Assembly (NCBI RefSeq): GCF_031426495.1
Contig: NZ_JANPLK010000014.1
Coordinates: 62,001 to 126,000, forward strand
Source of the DNA: Gemmatimonas sp.
Lineage (GTDB): Bacteria > Gemmatimonadota > Gemmatimonadetes > Gemmatimonadales > Gemmatimonadaceae
Direction: 5' to 3'
Length of the DNA: 64,000 nucleotides
In this document: positions 8,767 to 17,587 of the stretch, in pieces
Layout: each line of letters opens with the position of its first letter
Position numbering within the stretch: the first letter of the stretch is position 1
Position numbers and translations under genes: made by a program
The notes under the pieces: generated by a model
What the model was told of the DNA's origin: nothing
Seen by the model: only the letters and a program-made list of their open reading frames with translations
Database searches by the model: none

Positions 8767-10058
8767 GGGAGGGCGAACTCCGAACGCGGGAGATAAGTGA
8801 TTCGCAGGCGCGGGCGCAGCGTGGCTGGCGCTTCGCTGGAGTAGAAGCGCAACTCGGCCGGCTGCGCGCCTTCGAGCGCGATCTTGAACGCGATCGCGCG
8901 CGGCACATTCGACGGCAGCGTGCGCCACGTACGCGCGAGCGCCAGCACGTTCACCGCGCGCACGCCGGCCGACGACGGCAGCAGCAGTGTGGAGTCGACG
9001 CCGGCGAAGGAGCCGGCCGCCGCGAGATCGAGAATACGGCGCAGGTCGGTGACGAGATTGGTGGTCGTCGGCACCAGCGCAAAGAGACCAACTGAATCCG
9101 CCGCATTGCCGAACGTCGAGGCCCGCTGCGTGAGCAGTACCTCCGCGCGCACGATGGTACTCGAGTCGGTGATGCGCGACGGCACGTTGAATCGCAGATA
9201 CGATCGGTACGCCGGGAAGCCACCGACCAGCAGTGTGTTCGCACCCGGCGGCGGCGACGCCAGATCACTGATCATGTACACCGCGTACGCCAGCTCGGCA
9301 TCGGCGGTGGAATTCGGTAGGATCGTGCTTGGCGAAATCTGCTGCGGCGCGTACGTCGTGTCGGTGCTCGGATCGAAGATGACCGTGGGGGCACCCGCAC
9401 CGGCCACGAAGGCCACCGCGCGAAGCTGGCCCGATCCACCGCGAATACGAACGCCCAGTCGCAGACGTCCCTTCGCGGCGATCTTAGCCGCCATCACCGT
9501 CTTGGAGAACGGAATGCGGATCGAGTCACCGATCGCCGACGGCGTAACGACCAGCGAGCCAATCCGACGATCCGGCCGGAAGAGCGAGCGCACCACCGAT
9601 GTGACCGAATCGGATGCCGTGGTGTCCACGTCATACACTTCGAGTGTCACGGGCGTCGTGCCGCGGCGTCCGGTGCTGTCGAGCGGGAATCGCAGATAGA
9701 CGGAGTCGACCGCCGTGATGGAGTCGACCGTCGTGCCCTTGTTCGGACTGAACACCGTCGGCAACGCATCGAAGCGGAGGATGGCGCTGGTGACGACCGT
9801 GTCAGGACGATTGGCGATCAGGATGTACGGCGACAGCCCGAGCGCCGGATAGCCGGACAGTGAGCTGTCGAGGACGACCACATCGACAATGGTATCGCGG
9901 AAGGACTCCGCCTTCGACGGACACAACGACGGGCAGGCAGCGCCACCGTCGAGGGACTCCGTGCACGCCGCGGCCGTGACGGCCGCGAGCACGAGTCCAC
10001 ACATCAGGAGAGGGCTGCGCAAACGCGGCCACGAGGTAAAGCGAACGCGCTCAGGCAT
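8763..10058 (-). CDS. Putative secreted lipoprotein with beta-sandwich domains
   Basis: The 431-residue product has a lipoprotein signal: basic N-terminus, hydrophobic stretch and TAAAC, with Cys 32 as the likely lipidated residue. The mature part is Thr/Ser/Val-rich with two related segments, each containing a Leu-Arg-Phe strand (AILRFDALP and SYLRFNVPS). This recalls DNRLRE-type beta-sandwiches; that is a resemblance, not an identification. The ATG at 10058 overlaps the end of cdd by eight bases. It sits within a nucleoside and cell wall gene run, probably by operon packing rather than function. Confidence 0.75.
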   Translation of the reverse strand: MPERVRFTSWPRLRSPLLMCGLVLAAVTAAACTESLDGGAACPSLCPSKAESFRDTIVDVVVLDSSLSGYPALGLSPYILIANRPDTVVTSAILRFDALPTVFSPNKGTTVDSITAVDSVYLRFPLDSTGRRGTTPVTLEVYDVDTTASDSVTSVVRSLFRPDRRIGSLVVTPSAIGDSIRIPFSKTVMAAKIAAKGRLRLGVRIRGGSGQLRAVAFVAGAGAPTVIFDPSTDTTYAPQQISPSTILPNSTADAELAYAVYMISDLASPPPGANTLLVGGFPAYRSYLRFNVPSRITDSSTIVRAEVLLTQRASTFGNAADSVGLFALVPTTTNLVTDLRRILDLAAAGSFAGVDSTLLLPSSAGVRAVNVLALARTWRTLPSNVPRAIAFKIALEGAQPAELRFYSSEAPATLRPRLRITYLPRSEFALP

Positions 10059-10449
10059 TCTCGAGCGAAGCAGGCGTGAATGGCGCGGGCAACAGTTCCG
10101 CCAGCGACCAGCACGCCGTGAGCCCATCGGGCGTCACGGCGAAGATTTCGAGCGCTGGGGCGAACTCCACCAGCGCCTGTCGACAGATTCCACACGGTGG
10201 CGTCGGCGCAGCCGCCGCCGACGTGATCACAATGCGCACAAACCGACGCGCCCCATCGGCGATCGCCGCACCGAGCGCGACGCGCTCCGCACAGGTCCCC
10301 GCCGGATACGACGCGTTTTCCACGTTGCAGCCCGCATACACGCGCCCGTCGTCCGTCTCCAGCGCGGCGCCCACGGGATAGTGCGAGTACGGACACCACG
10401 CATTCGCGCGCGCCGCGTCTGCCGCGGTGCGCAGATGAGCGATGCTCAT
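10051..10449 (-). CDS. cdd: Cytidine deaminase
   Basis: Zinc-dependent deamination of cytidine or deoxycytidine to uridine. The active-site set is complete: CNVENASYPAGTCAERVA with zinc ligand C53 and catalytic E55, then PPCGICRQ with C86 and C89. At 132 residues it is the short homotetrameric type. The ATG overlaps the deoB stop (ATGA). Together with deoB it forms a nucleoside salvage pair. Confidence 0.95.
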   Translation of the reverse strand: MSIAHLRTAADAARANAWCPYSHYPVGAALETDDGRVYAGCNVENASYPAGTCAERVALGAAIADGARRFVRIVITSAAAAPTPPCGICRQALVEFAPALEIFAVTPDGLTACWSLAELLPAPFTPASLENA

Positions 10450-11627
10450 GCGTGCAAAAGGCCCGGCAGGAACGACGTGCCGCGGCCGCGCCACGAGAGA
10501 CCGAACCAGTCGGCCACCGTCGCACCCAGATCCGAGAACGTATCGCGCTCTCCCACGCTCCCACCGCGCACCCGCGCGCCGGCCACCAGCAACGGTACGC
10601 GCTCGCGCGCGTGGTCGGTGGATGGCGTCGTGGGATCGTTGCCGTGATCGGCGGTAATGAAGAGCAGGTCGTCCTCCCGAAGTGCAGCCAGCAGGCTGGG
10701 CAGGGCGCGATCGAACGATTCGAGCGCCCCCTGAAAACCGCGGACATCGTTGCGATGCCCGAACAACTGATCGAAATCTACCAGATTGGCAAAGCAGAAC
10801 CCACGAGGAGCCGAATTCAGCCACTCGAGAAGGGCCGAGATCCCGTCCGCGTTGTCGACCGTGTGCCGGGATGTGATGCCGCGACCGGCGAACAGGTCGT
10901 CCACCTTTCCCACCCCGGCCCGCGGAATCCCCGCCGCGGCGAGGGCGTCGAGCAGTGTCTCGCCGGGCGGCTGCATGGAGTAGTCACGCCGGTTGGCGGT
11001 ACGCTTCCAGGCCCCCGAAGTTCCCACGAACGGGCGGGCGATGACGCGTGAGACATCGTGCGGCGCCACCAGCTGCGCTCGGGCGATTTCACAGGCGCGA
11101 TAGAGCTTCTCGAGCGGGATCCACTCCTCGTGGGCAGCGATCTGGAAGACCGAGTCGGCCGAGGTATACACGATCCACGCCCCGGCCTCCCGGGCCAGCT
11201 CAGCGAAATCGGCGATCACAGCCGTCCCGCTGGCTACGCAGTTGGCAATCACCGGACGACCGGTCGCCTGCTCGAACGCCTCGGTCACGCTGGGAGGGAA
11301 ACCCTGCGGGTAGGTCGGGAACGGCTTCGGAAGATGCAGTCCCGCGAGCTCCCAATGTCCGGTGGTTGAATCCTTGCCCGACGAACGGGGAATCAGCGTA
11401 CCCCAGGCACCGATGGGATGCACGACGGGCTCGACGCCCTCAATGGGCGCGATGTGTCCAAGACCCAGACGCGCCATGTTGGGCAGGTCGAGGCCGCCGA
11501 CCGCCCGGGCCACGTTGCCGATCGTGTCACTCCCACTGTCGCCGTAGGCCGCGGTGTCCGGGGCCTCACCGCAGCCGACGCCGTCGAGCACCAGGACCAT
11601 TGCGCGGCGATTCGTGGATCCGGTCAT
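10446..11627 (-). CDS. deoB: Phosphopentomutase
   Basis: Interconverts (deoxy)ribose 1-phosphate and 5-phosphate, linking nucleoside breakdown to central metabolism. It is an alkaline phosphatase superfamily enzyme: the N-terminal metal site MVLVLDGVGCGEAPD, the KDSTTGHWE segment and the C-terminal ITADHGNDPTTPSTDH metal ligands are all present. The 393 residues match the family. ATG at 11627 overlaps the alr stop (ATGA). Confidence 0.95.
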   Translation of the reverse strand: MTGSTNRRAMVLVLDGVGCGEAPDTAAYGDSGSDTIGNVARAVGGLDLPNMARLGLGHIAPIEGVEPVVHPIGAWGTLIPRSSGKDSTTGHWELAGLHLPKPFPTYPQGFPPSVTEAFEQATGRPVIANCVASGTAVIADFAELAREAGAWIVYTSADSVFQIAAHEEWIPLEKLYRACEIARAQLVAPHDVSRVIARPFVGTSGAWKRTANRRDYSMQPPGETLLDALAAAGIPRAGVGKVDDLFAGRGITSRHTVDNADGISALLEWLNSAPRGFCFANLVDFDQLFGHRNDVRGFQGALESFDRALPSLLAALREDDLLFITADHGNDPTTPSTDHARERVPLLVAGARVRGGSVGERDTFSDLGATVADWFGLSWRGRGTSFLPGLLHA

Positions 11628-12775
11628 GACGGGCTCAGTGAGAGTGGCCGAGCGGGCACGCGCAGGGCGAGTCCGACCAGCAGTTCGTAGGGAGACAGAT
11701 CGGCCAACTCGGCCACCTGTTCCGCGCTGACCGTGTCCGTCCCGTCGCTGCCGATGAGCGTGGCAACGTCGCCGACGGCACACGGCACGTCGGTTACATC
11801 GACCATGATCATGTCCATGGTGACACGACCCGCGACCGGGCAGCGTACCCCACCGATCAGAACCTCACCGCGATTGGACAGTTGCCGTCGATATCCGTCG
11901 GCGTACCCGGCGGAGATCGTGGCGATGCGCGACGGTCGCGCGGCCGTCCACGTGGCACCGTAGCTCACCGTCTCGCCCGGGGCGACGTCGCGGATGTCGA
12001 TGACGCGGGCCCGCAAATGCACGACCGGCCGGAGACCGAGTAATTCGCTGAACATGCCGGCGTACACGGCGATGCCGGGACGGGCCAACGAGCCGGGCGA
12101 AAGCCGCGTGCGACCGGCGATGCCGGCGCTGTTGTCGCTGTGCCGGAGTACGTTGGGCGGGAGGGCGTCACCGAGGGCCAGCATGGCGTCCACGAAACGC
12201 GCGTCCTGCTCGTCTCGCGAGTCGATGTCTTCGTCGGCCGAGTGAAAGTGCGTGAACACGCCCTCGGGCGGATGCTCGCGCAGCACGTCGCCGAGTTCGT
12301 CGACCTGATCCCAGCGCACCCCGGCTCGCGCCATGCCGGTGTCGATCGCCAGATGGTACGGTCGCCGTTCACCGCCCTGCTGCCCCGCCGCGGCCCAGGC
12401 ACGGATATCCGTCACGCGATGCAAGGCCGGTCGCACTCCAAGGGCATGGGCGCGAGGCAACTCCGAGGGCAGCAGCGGCGTGAGGCAGAGAATACGCCCC
12501 CGGCATCCGGCGTCGCGCAGTTCCGCCGCTTCGTCAAGCGACGCGATCCCGAGCCCCCACGGGGCATCAGGGGCCGCCGGCGTGCGATCGAAGGGCACGC
12601 CCAGCGCCCGGCTGACCATCACGGCCCCGACGCCATAGGCATTCGCCTTGACCATGACGATCAGCGGCACGCCGGCCCGTGCGCGCAGTTGACGGACGTT
12701 GTGGCGCACCGCCTCGAGATCCACGTCGAGCCAGGCGCGATCAATGGCGGGATATATTGTCGCGGTCACTCGCAC
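11624..12775 (-). CDS. alr: Alanine racemase
   Basis: PLP enzyme making D-alanine for peptidoglycan. The N-terminal barrel carries MVKANAYGVG with PLP lysine K43, and the C-terminal domain has the catalytic tyrosine in VSYGATW. Length (383) is normal. The frame begins with GTG at 12775, and a second GTG two codons later is also possible. It is the first gene of a coupled set alr-deoB-cdd-lipoprotein-barrel-miaB. It is divergent from mazG with only 32 bases between, so promoters must overlap the coding starts. Confidence 0.94.
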   Translation of the reverse strand: MRVTATIYPAIDRAWLDVDLEAVRHNVRQLRARAGVPLIVMVKANAYGVGAVMVSRALGVPFDRTPAAPDAPWGLGIASLDEAAELRDAGCRGRILCLTPLLPSELPRAHALGVRPALHRVTDIRAWAAAGQQGGERRPYHLAIDTGMARAGVRWDQVDELGDVLREHPPEGVFTHFHSADEDIDSRDEQDARFVDAMLALGDALPPNVLRHSDNSAGIAGRTRLSPGSLARPGIAVYAGMFSELLGLRPVVHLRARVIDIRDVAPGETVSYGATWTAARPSRIATISAGYADGYRRQLSNRGEVLIGGVRCPVAGRVTMDMIMVDVTDVPCAVGDVATLIGSDGTDTVSAEQVAELADLSPYELLVGLALRVPARPLSLSPS

Positions 12776-12807
12776 ATCCTAAGCAGCCAACGACGTACGG
12801 AGAAGCG

Positions 12808-13581
12808 ATGCAACGGACGATGGACGACGCGCTGGCCCTGATGCGGGATCTACGGGCCCGCTGCGAGTGGGACCGGGTGCAGACGCACAGCTCGCTTCGC
12901 CCGTATCTGATCGAGGAAGCACATGAGGTCGACGACGCGATTGCCCAGGGCGAGGACGCTACCCTGCGCGACGAGTTGGGCGACTTATTTCTGCAGGTCC
13001 TGTTCCACTCCGTGGTGGCGGAGGAGCGCGGGGCGTTCACGATGCAGGACGTGGCCGGTGCACTCGTTGCCAAGATGCACGCGCGGCACCCGCACCTGTA
13101 CGGGGACGGGATCAAGCGCAGCTGGGAGTCGATGAAGGCCGAAAAGGCCAAGCGCAGCACCCTCGAAGATGGCCTGCCGTCGGGGCTGCCCTCGTTGCAT
13201 CGCGCGCATCGGCTACAGGATCGCGCCGCCGGCGTGGGCTTCGACTGGCCCAATGCGCTAGGACCGCTGGAGAAAGTGCGCGAGGAGATCGACGAACTCG
13301 CGGCTCAAATGCGCCCTGACGGCACGGTGGCCGATCAGGACTTGTTCGAGGCCGAGCTGGGCGACTTGCTGTTCGCCGTGGTGAATCTGGCACGCAAGAC
13401 GGGCGTGCACGGCGCGCTGGCCCTCGACCGCACGAACGCCAAGTTCGTGCGACGCTACGCCGCCATGGAAGCGTTAGCGACCGCCGACGGCGTGGAGCTC
13501 ATGGCCCTGTCGTTGGAGGAGCAGGATCGGTACTGGGATCAGGTCAAAGCGACGGAAGGACAACAGCAGAGTAAGGGGTAA
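12808..13581 (+). CDS. mazG: Nucleoside triphosphate pyrophosphohydrolase MazG
   Basis: Hydrolyses (d)NTPs to monophosphates and pyrophosphate, a house-cleaning function. Two MazG domains are visible: the first with LIEEAHEVDDAI and DELGDLFLQVLFH, the second with VREEIDEL and EAELGDLLFAVVNLAR, the EExxE and ExxD metal sites. The 257 residues match E. coli-type tandem MazG. ATG at 12808 has GGAG six bases upstream; the frame stays open further upstream but lacks homology there. It is the only plus-strand protein gene in the window and converges on asnS. Confidence 0.94.
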   Translation: MQRTMDDALALMRDLRARCEWDRVQTHSSLRPYLIEEAHEVDDAIAQGEDATLRDELGDLFLQVLFHSVVAEERGAFTMQDVAGALVAKMHARHPHLYGDGIKRSWESMKAEKAKRSTLEDGLPSGLPSLHRAHRLQDRAAGVGFDWPNALGPLEKVREEIDELAAQMRPDGTVADQDLFEAELGDLLFAVVNLARKTGVHGALALDRTNAKFVRRYAAMEALATADGVELMALSLEEQDRYWDQVKATEGQQQSKG

Positions 13582-13640
13582 GAAGTAGGGGGTACGGAGT
13601 TCGACTCCCTACCCCCTACCCCGTACTCCCTACTCCGCTG
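13564..13640. terminator. Bidirectional palindrome between mazG and asnS
   Basis: The 77-base element runs from the last codons of mazG to the base before the asnS stop. Its outer arms are CAGCAGAGTA (13564-13573) and TACTCCGCTG (13631-13640). The inner arms GTAGGGGGTA (13585-13594) and TACCCCCTAC (13610-13619) enclose a tight TTCG-type loop. Placed between converging genes, it should end transcription from both sides. It is related in sequence to the element at 28650-28756. Confidence 0.75.
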
Positions 13641-14942
13641 TTATGGCGCGAGCCTGCCCATCATGCGCGGGAACGCGATCACTTCGCGGATGTGCTCGAT
13701 GCCGCAGATCCACGCGATCGTGCGCTCGAGGCCAAGCCCGAAACCCGAATGCGTGAAGGTGCCGTACTTGCGAAGGTCGAGATACCAGCCGTACGCCTCG
13801 ACCGGCAGACCTTCGTGCGTGAGACGCGCGAGGATCTTGTCGTAGTCGTCTTCGCGCTGTGAGCCGCCGATGATTTCACCGCGGCCTTCGGGTGCCAGCA
13901 AATCGGCGCAGCGCACCGTGCGCGGATCGAGCGGGTTCTCCTTCATGTAGAACGCCTTCGCTTCCTTCGGATAGTTCACCACGAACACCGGGCGCTGATA
14001 CTCGTCGACGATGAGCGCTTCGTCGGGCGCGCCGAGGTCGTCACCCCACACGATATCGCTGCCCTTCCCTTGCGCCAGCTTCACAGCGTCGCCGTAGTCG
14101 AGCCGCACGAACGGCTGCGACACGCAATCAAGCTTGGCTGTGTCGCGCTCGAGCACCTTGAGTTCTTCGGAACGACGCTCCAGCACACGCTCTACGAGGT
14201 AGCGCACGAACGCTTCCTGCAGATCCATGTTGTCATCCTGATCGTACCACGCCATCTCCGGTTCAATCATCCAGAACTCGGTAAGGTGACGACGCGTCTT
14301 CGACTTCTCGGCGCGGAACGTGGGGCCGAACGTGTAGATGCGTCCCATCGCGGCGGCGAGGGCTTCGCCGTAGAGCTGTCCCGTCTGCGCGAGATAGGCG
14401 GTGCCTTCTTCGAAGTAGTCGGTGCTGAACAGGCCGGCCCGCTCGCCGATGGCGGCGGTGAGAATCGGCGTGTCGCAGCGGATGAAATCGCGCGCGTAGA
14501 AGAAGTCGTGCACCGCCTGCTCCAGCTCGTGCCGCACGCGCATGATCGCGACCTGGCGCTGACTGCGCAGCCAGAACGTGCGGTTGTCGAGCAGGAAGTC
14601 GATGCCGTGCTCTTTCGGCTGAATCGGGTAGTCGTTCGGGCTCGTGCCGATCACGTCGAGCGTCTGCACGCCCATCTCGAATCCGCCCGGCGCGCGCGCG
14701 TCAGCGCGCACTTCGCCCGTGAGCGCCACCGACGCTTCCTGTGTGAGTTCGGCGAACGCGTTCCACGACGCCTCCGGCACCTCGGACTTCACCAACACCG
14801 CCTGCAGAATGCCCGTGCCGTCGCGGGCCACGACGAAGGCGACCTTGCCCTTGGAGCGCAGGTGGGTGACCCAGGCGCGAACGGTGACGACGGCGCCGAC
14901 ATGGTGCTTCAGGTCGGCGATACGGGTGCTGGATTGGTTCAT
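13641..14942 (-). CDS. asnS: Asparaginyl-tRNA synthetase
   Basis: Class IIb aminoacyl-tRNA synthetase. An N-terminal OB-fold anticodon domain (VTVRAWVTHLRSKGKVAFVVARDG) is followed by the catalytic core with motif 2 (FRAEKSKTRRHLTEFWMIEPE) and motif 3 (GFGLGLERTIAWICG). The TRRHLTEFWM pattern is that of AsnRS rather than AspRS. Length 433 is slightly below the usual 460. ATG at 14942 fits the family N-terminus. It lies 30 bases after the sensor kinase gene. Confidence 0.95.
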   Translation of the reverse strand: MNQSSTRIADLKHHVGAVVTVRAWVTHLRSKGKVAFVVARDGTGILQAVLVKSEVPEASWNAFAELTQEASVALTGEVRADARAPGGFEMGVQTLDVIGTSPNDYPIQPKEHGIDFLLDNRTFWLRSQRQVAIMRVRHELEQAVHDFFYARDFIRCDTPILTAAIGERAGLFSTDYFEEGTAYLAQTGQLYGEALAAAMGRIYTFGPTFRAEKSKTRRHLTEFWMIEPEMAWYDQDDNMDLQEAFVRYLVERVLERRSEELKVLERDTAKLDCVSQPFVRLDYGDAVKLAQGKGSDIVWGDDLGAPDEALIVDEYQRPVFVVNYPKEAKAFYMKENPLDPRTVRCADLLAPEGRGEIIGGSQREDDYDKILARLTHEGLPVEAYGWYLDLRKYGTFTHSGFGLGLERTIAWICGIEHIREVIAFPRMMGRLAP

Positions 14943-14972
14943 CGGACGGCGAGTTGAAGGAGAGCCGTGAAG

Positions 14973-17495
14973 CTACACCGTTGCCCGCTCGTGCTCCAAG
15001 AGTTGACGCACCTTGGCGATGAGCGTATCGGGAGTGAAGGGCTTCGGGACGAAGGCGTGTGTCTCGTCGTCCGGAAGTTCTTCGCCCGCCTGGTAGCCCG
15101 ACATGAACAGGACCGGGATCAGGATGCCGCGTGCGGTCATCGTTTCGGCCAGTCCGCGACCGCCCAGTCGCGGCATCACCACGTCGGTGATGACCAGACT
15201 CGGGAGGGCCCGATCGCCATCGAGCACCTCGAGGGCGTCGATCCCGTCGGCGGCAACCCGGACTCGGTACCCACGCCGGTTGAGGATTTCCGCCACCAAG
15301 CGGCGGAGCCCCGGCTCGTCCTCAACCACCAAGATCAGCTCCGAGCCCGGGCGGTCCGTCGTCGGCGCGGCCGCGACCGGCACCGTTCGAGCCGCCAGCC
15401 GCGGCAGGAGCACGCGGACGGTCGTGCCGACGCCAAGGGTGCTGTCGACCAGCACGCGTCCGCCCGCCTGCTGCACGATGCCGTAGACCGTGGACATACC
15501 GAGGCCGGTGCCGTCCCCCATGGCTTTCGTCGTGTAGAACGGCTCGAAGATGCGGGCTTGGACCTCGGGTGACATCCCGGTTCCGCTGTCTTGCACGGTT
15601 AACCCCACCCAGGCGCCTGCCGGCACCCCGGGATACGCGGCGTCACCGGACGACGCCAGATCAAGGAGGTCGGTCGAAACCTGCACCATGCCGCCATTCG
15701 GCATCGCGTCGCGCGCGTTGACGACCAGATTCACCAGTACCTGCGCCAGTTGTCCGCCATCCACCATGACGGGAAGCGGCTGCGGCACGGTGCGGGTGGC
15801 GAGCGTGAGCCGTTCACCGATGAGTCGCTGCAGCATGCGCTCGATGTCGTGGACGGCGACGTTCACATCGACTTCGGTCGGCGAGACCTTCTGCCGCCGA
15901 CTGAATGCCAGCAGCTGCGACGTCAGCAGCGCGGCGCGTTCACCGGCCTTCAGGATCTCGGTCAATTCTGTCCGCACATCGCGCATGCCATTCCGCAAGG
16001 CGATCGGCGCGTCATCCTGCAGGAGCGTCGCGGCCTGCTGGTCGGCGAGCTGGGCGAATCCCATCATCGCGGTGAGCAGATTGTTGAAATCGTGCGCGAT
16101 GCCGCCGGCCAGTGTGCCCACCGCTTCCATTTTCTGCGAGTGCAGCAACTGCTCTTCGAGCAACCGGCGCTCGGTGATGTCGGCAAGGACGCCGATGATA
16201 CGCTTCGGCGCTCCGAGCGGCACGCCATCGTTGAGTGGGGTGGCGGTGACGTACAGCCAGCGCATGCTCCCATCGGCTTGCGCCACCGAGTATTCGGCGA
16301 ACGCTGCTTGCCCCTGCATCGCCCGTGCAATGCCGTCGCGCACTGTGTCGCGAAGCGCCGCCGGAATCAGTTCGAGGAATCGATCGCCGGTCATCACCCG
16401 CGCTTCACCGGCGAGGCCCAGCAACTCGAGCGACTGCTCCGACCACTCGACAATGCCCGCGATCGGATCGTACCCCCACAAACCCATCTTGCCGCTCATG
16501 AGCGCGATCTGGAGCCGCTCATCATTCAACCGCAGCTGCTGTTCGACGCGTTCACGCTCCTGAACTTCTTTCCGCAGGTCGTCATTGGCGCGCTCGAGAT
16601 CGCGCGTGCGGTCCTCGACGGCGTCCTCGAGTCGCGCCTGCCGACCGAAGAACAGGTACGTCACGCACATCACGAGGAAGAGAATCACCGCCGATGCGAC
16701 GCGCGTCGGTTGCAGCTCGCGCGCGACGACGCTGTTCCAGCCATCCACCGGCACGCCAAGCAGTGTCCACTCGCCATCCATGATCGATACCGACACGGTC
16801 GCGGGATCGCCGAGACCGAGCGGGCTGCCGCGGAGCGGCTGGCGTGCGCGATCCAGCAACGCGACGCGTAACCTCGGCATCGGCGCGATCGTATTGGCCT
16901 CTTCGAGGAGCGACTTCACGTCGACGGCCATCGACACGAGGTCGGGAAACGCCGGCGGCACGCGATCAAGGCGACGTCGGATCAGCAGTCCCTGCCCGCC
17001 CTGCAGCAGCTCGATCGGTCCCGTGACGACGACGCTCGAGGATGACATGGCCCGGCGAACGCCATCGGCGAGCTCCGACCGCGGGTCCGTCAGCAGATCA
17101 TAGCCGAGCAACCGCGCCGCGTCCGACATCGGCTCCGTCGCCACGATCCGGCCGTTGCGGTTGAGCTGTAACGCACGGATGCCGGGTGCGGCAACGCGCA
17201 GTCCGGCCGCGAACGTGTTGAACGTGCGATTCAGCGCGTCGAGCGACGGCTGCACCTCCACGAAGTCCTTGAGTCCGAGCAACCGTGCGACACGACGGCC
17301 GATCGCGTTCTCGAGGGCCTGCGCGTACGGCGCCATCTGGGCGCGCACACGCTCGCGTTCCCGCACGACCAGCGTGCGGCGATACCACGCGTCATACCCA
17401 ACAGCGACGGCTAGTCCGAGCAGGCCCGCCGTGAGCGCTGCCCGAACCGCGCGCAACCCTACTGCCGAGCCATGCGCCACGGCGTCCCTGGCCAA
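14973..17495 (-). CDS. Hybrid sensor histidine kinase with PAS and receiver domains
   Basis: Membrane sensor of 840 residues. Order: TM1 (about 19-34), extracytoplasmic CHASE-like region (45-260), TM2 (266-284), coiled linker, PAS (325-440) ending in ADITERR, HisKA with phospho-acceptor GGIAHDFNN (H468), HATPase (VNARDAMPNGG, GTGLGMSTV), and a C-terminal receiver with D771 (VITDVVMP) and K818 (PKPF). A C-terminal receiver with no output domain suggests phosphorelay to a partner elsewhere; no cognate regulator is adjacent. The frame opens with TTG at 17495; the GTG at 17480 after AGGGA is an equal candidate. Confidence 0.92.
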   Translation of the reverse strand: MARDAVAHGSAVGLRAVRAALTAGLLGLAVAVGYDAWYRRTLVVRERERVRAQMAPYAQALENAIGRRVARLLGLKDFVEVQPSLDALNRTFNTFAAGLRVAAPGIRALQLNRNGRIVATEPMSDAARLLGYDLLTDPRSELADGVRRAMSSSSVVVTGPIELLQGGQGLLIRRRLDRVPPAFPDLVSMAVDVKSLLEEANTIAPMPRLRVALLDRARQPLRGSPLGLGDPATVSVSIMDGEWTLLGVPVDGWNSVVARELQPTRVASAVILFLVMCVTYLFFGRQARLEDAVEDRTRDLERANDDLRKEVQERERVEQQLRLNDERLQIALMSGKMGLWGYDPIAGIVEWSEQSLELLGLAGEARVMTGDRFLELIPAALRDTVRDGIARAMQGQAAFAEYSVAQADGSMRWLYVTATPLNDGVPLGAPKRIIGVLADITERRLLEEQLLHSQKMEAVGTLAGGIAHDFNNLLTAMMGFAQLADQQAATLLQDDAPIALRNGMRDVRTELTEILKAGERAALLTSQLLAFSRRQKVSPTEVDVNVAVHDIERMLQRLIGERLTLATRTVPQPLPVMVDGGQLAQVLVNLVVNARDAMPNGGMVQVSTDLLDLASSGDAAYPGVPAGAWVGLTVQDSGTGMSPEVQARIFEPFYTTKAMGDGTGLGMSTVYGIVQQAGGRVLVDSTLGVGTTVRVLLPRLAARTVPVAAAPTTDRPGSELILVVEDEPGLRRLVAEILNRRGYRVRVAADGIDALEVLDGDRALPSLVITDVVMPRLGGRGLAETMTARGILIPVLFMSGYQAGEELPDDETHAFVPKPFTPDTLIAKVRQLLEHERATV

Positions 17496-17587
17496 AGATC
17501 CTGTCCACGATGTGGGGCGACATCGCCCTCAGCTTCCCTAACATACACGATCGAGCGTCGGGTCTGCATCGGCGTATCTTCGGCCCC

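Noticed and set aside
12776..12807. Defined promoter pair between alr and mazG
   Set aside because: Only 32 bases lie between the starts; a TATATT word near 12752 lies inside alr but no matching -35 could be assigned.
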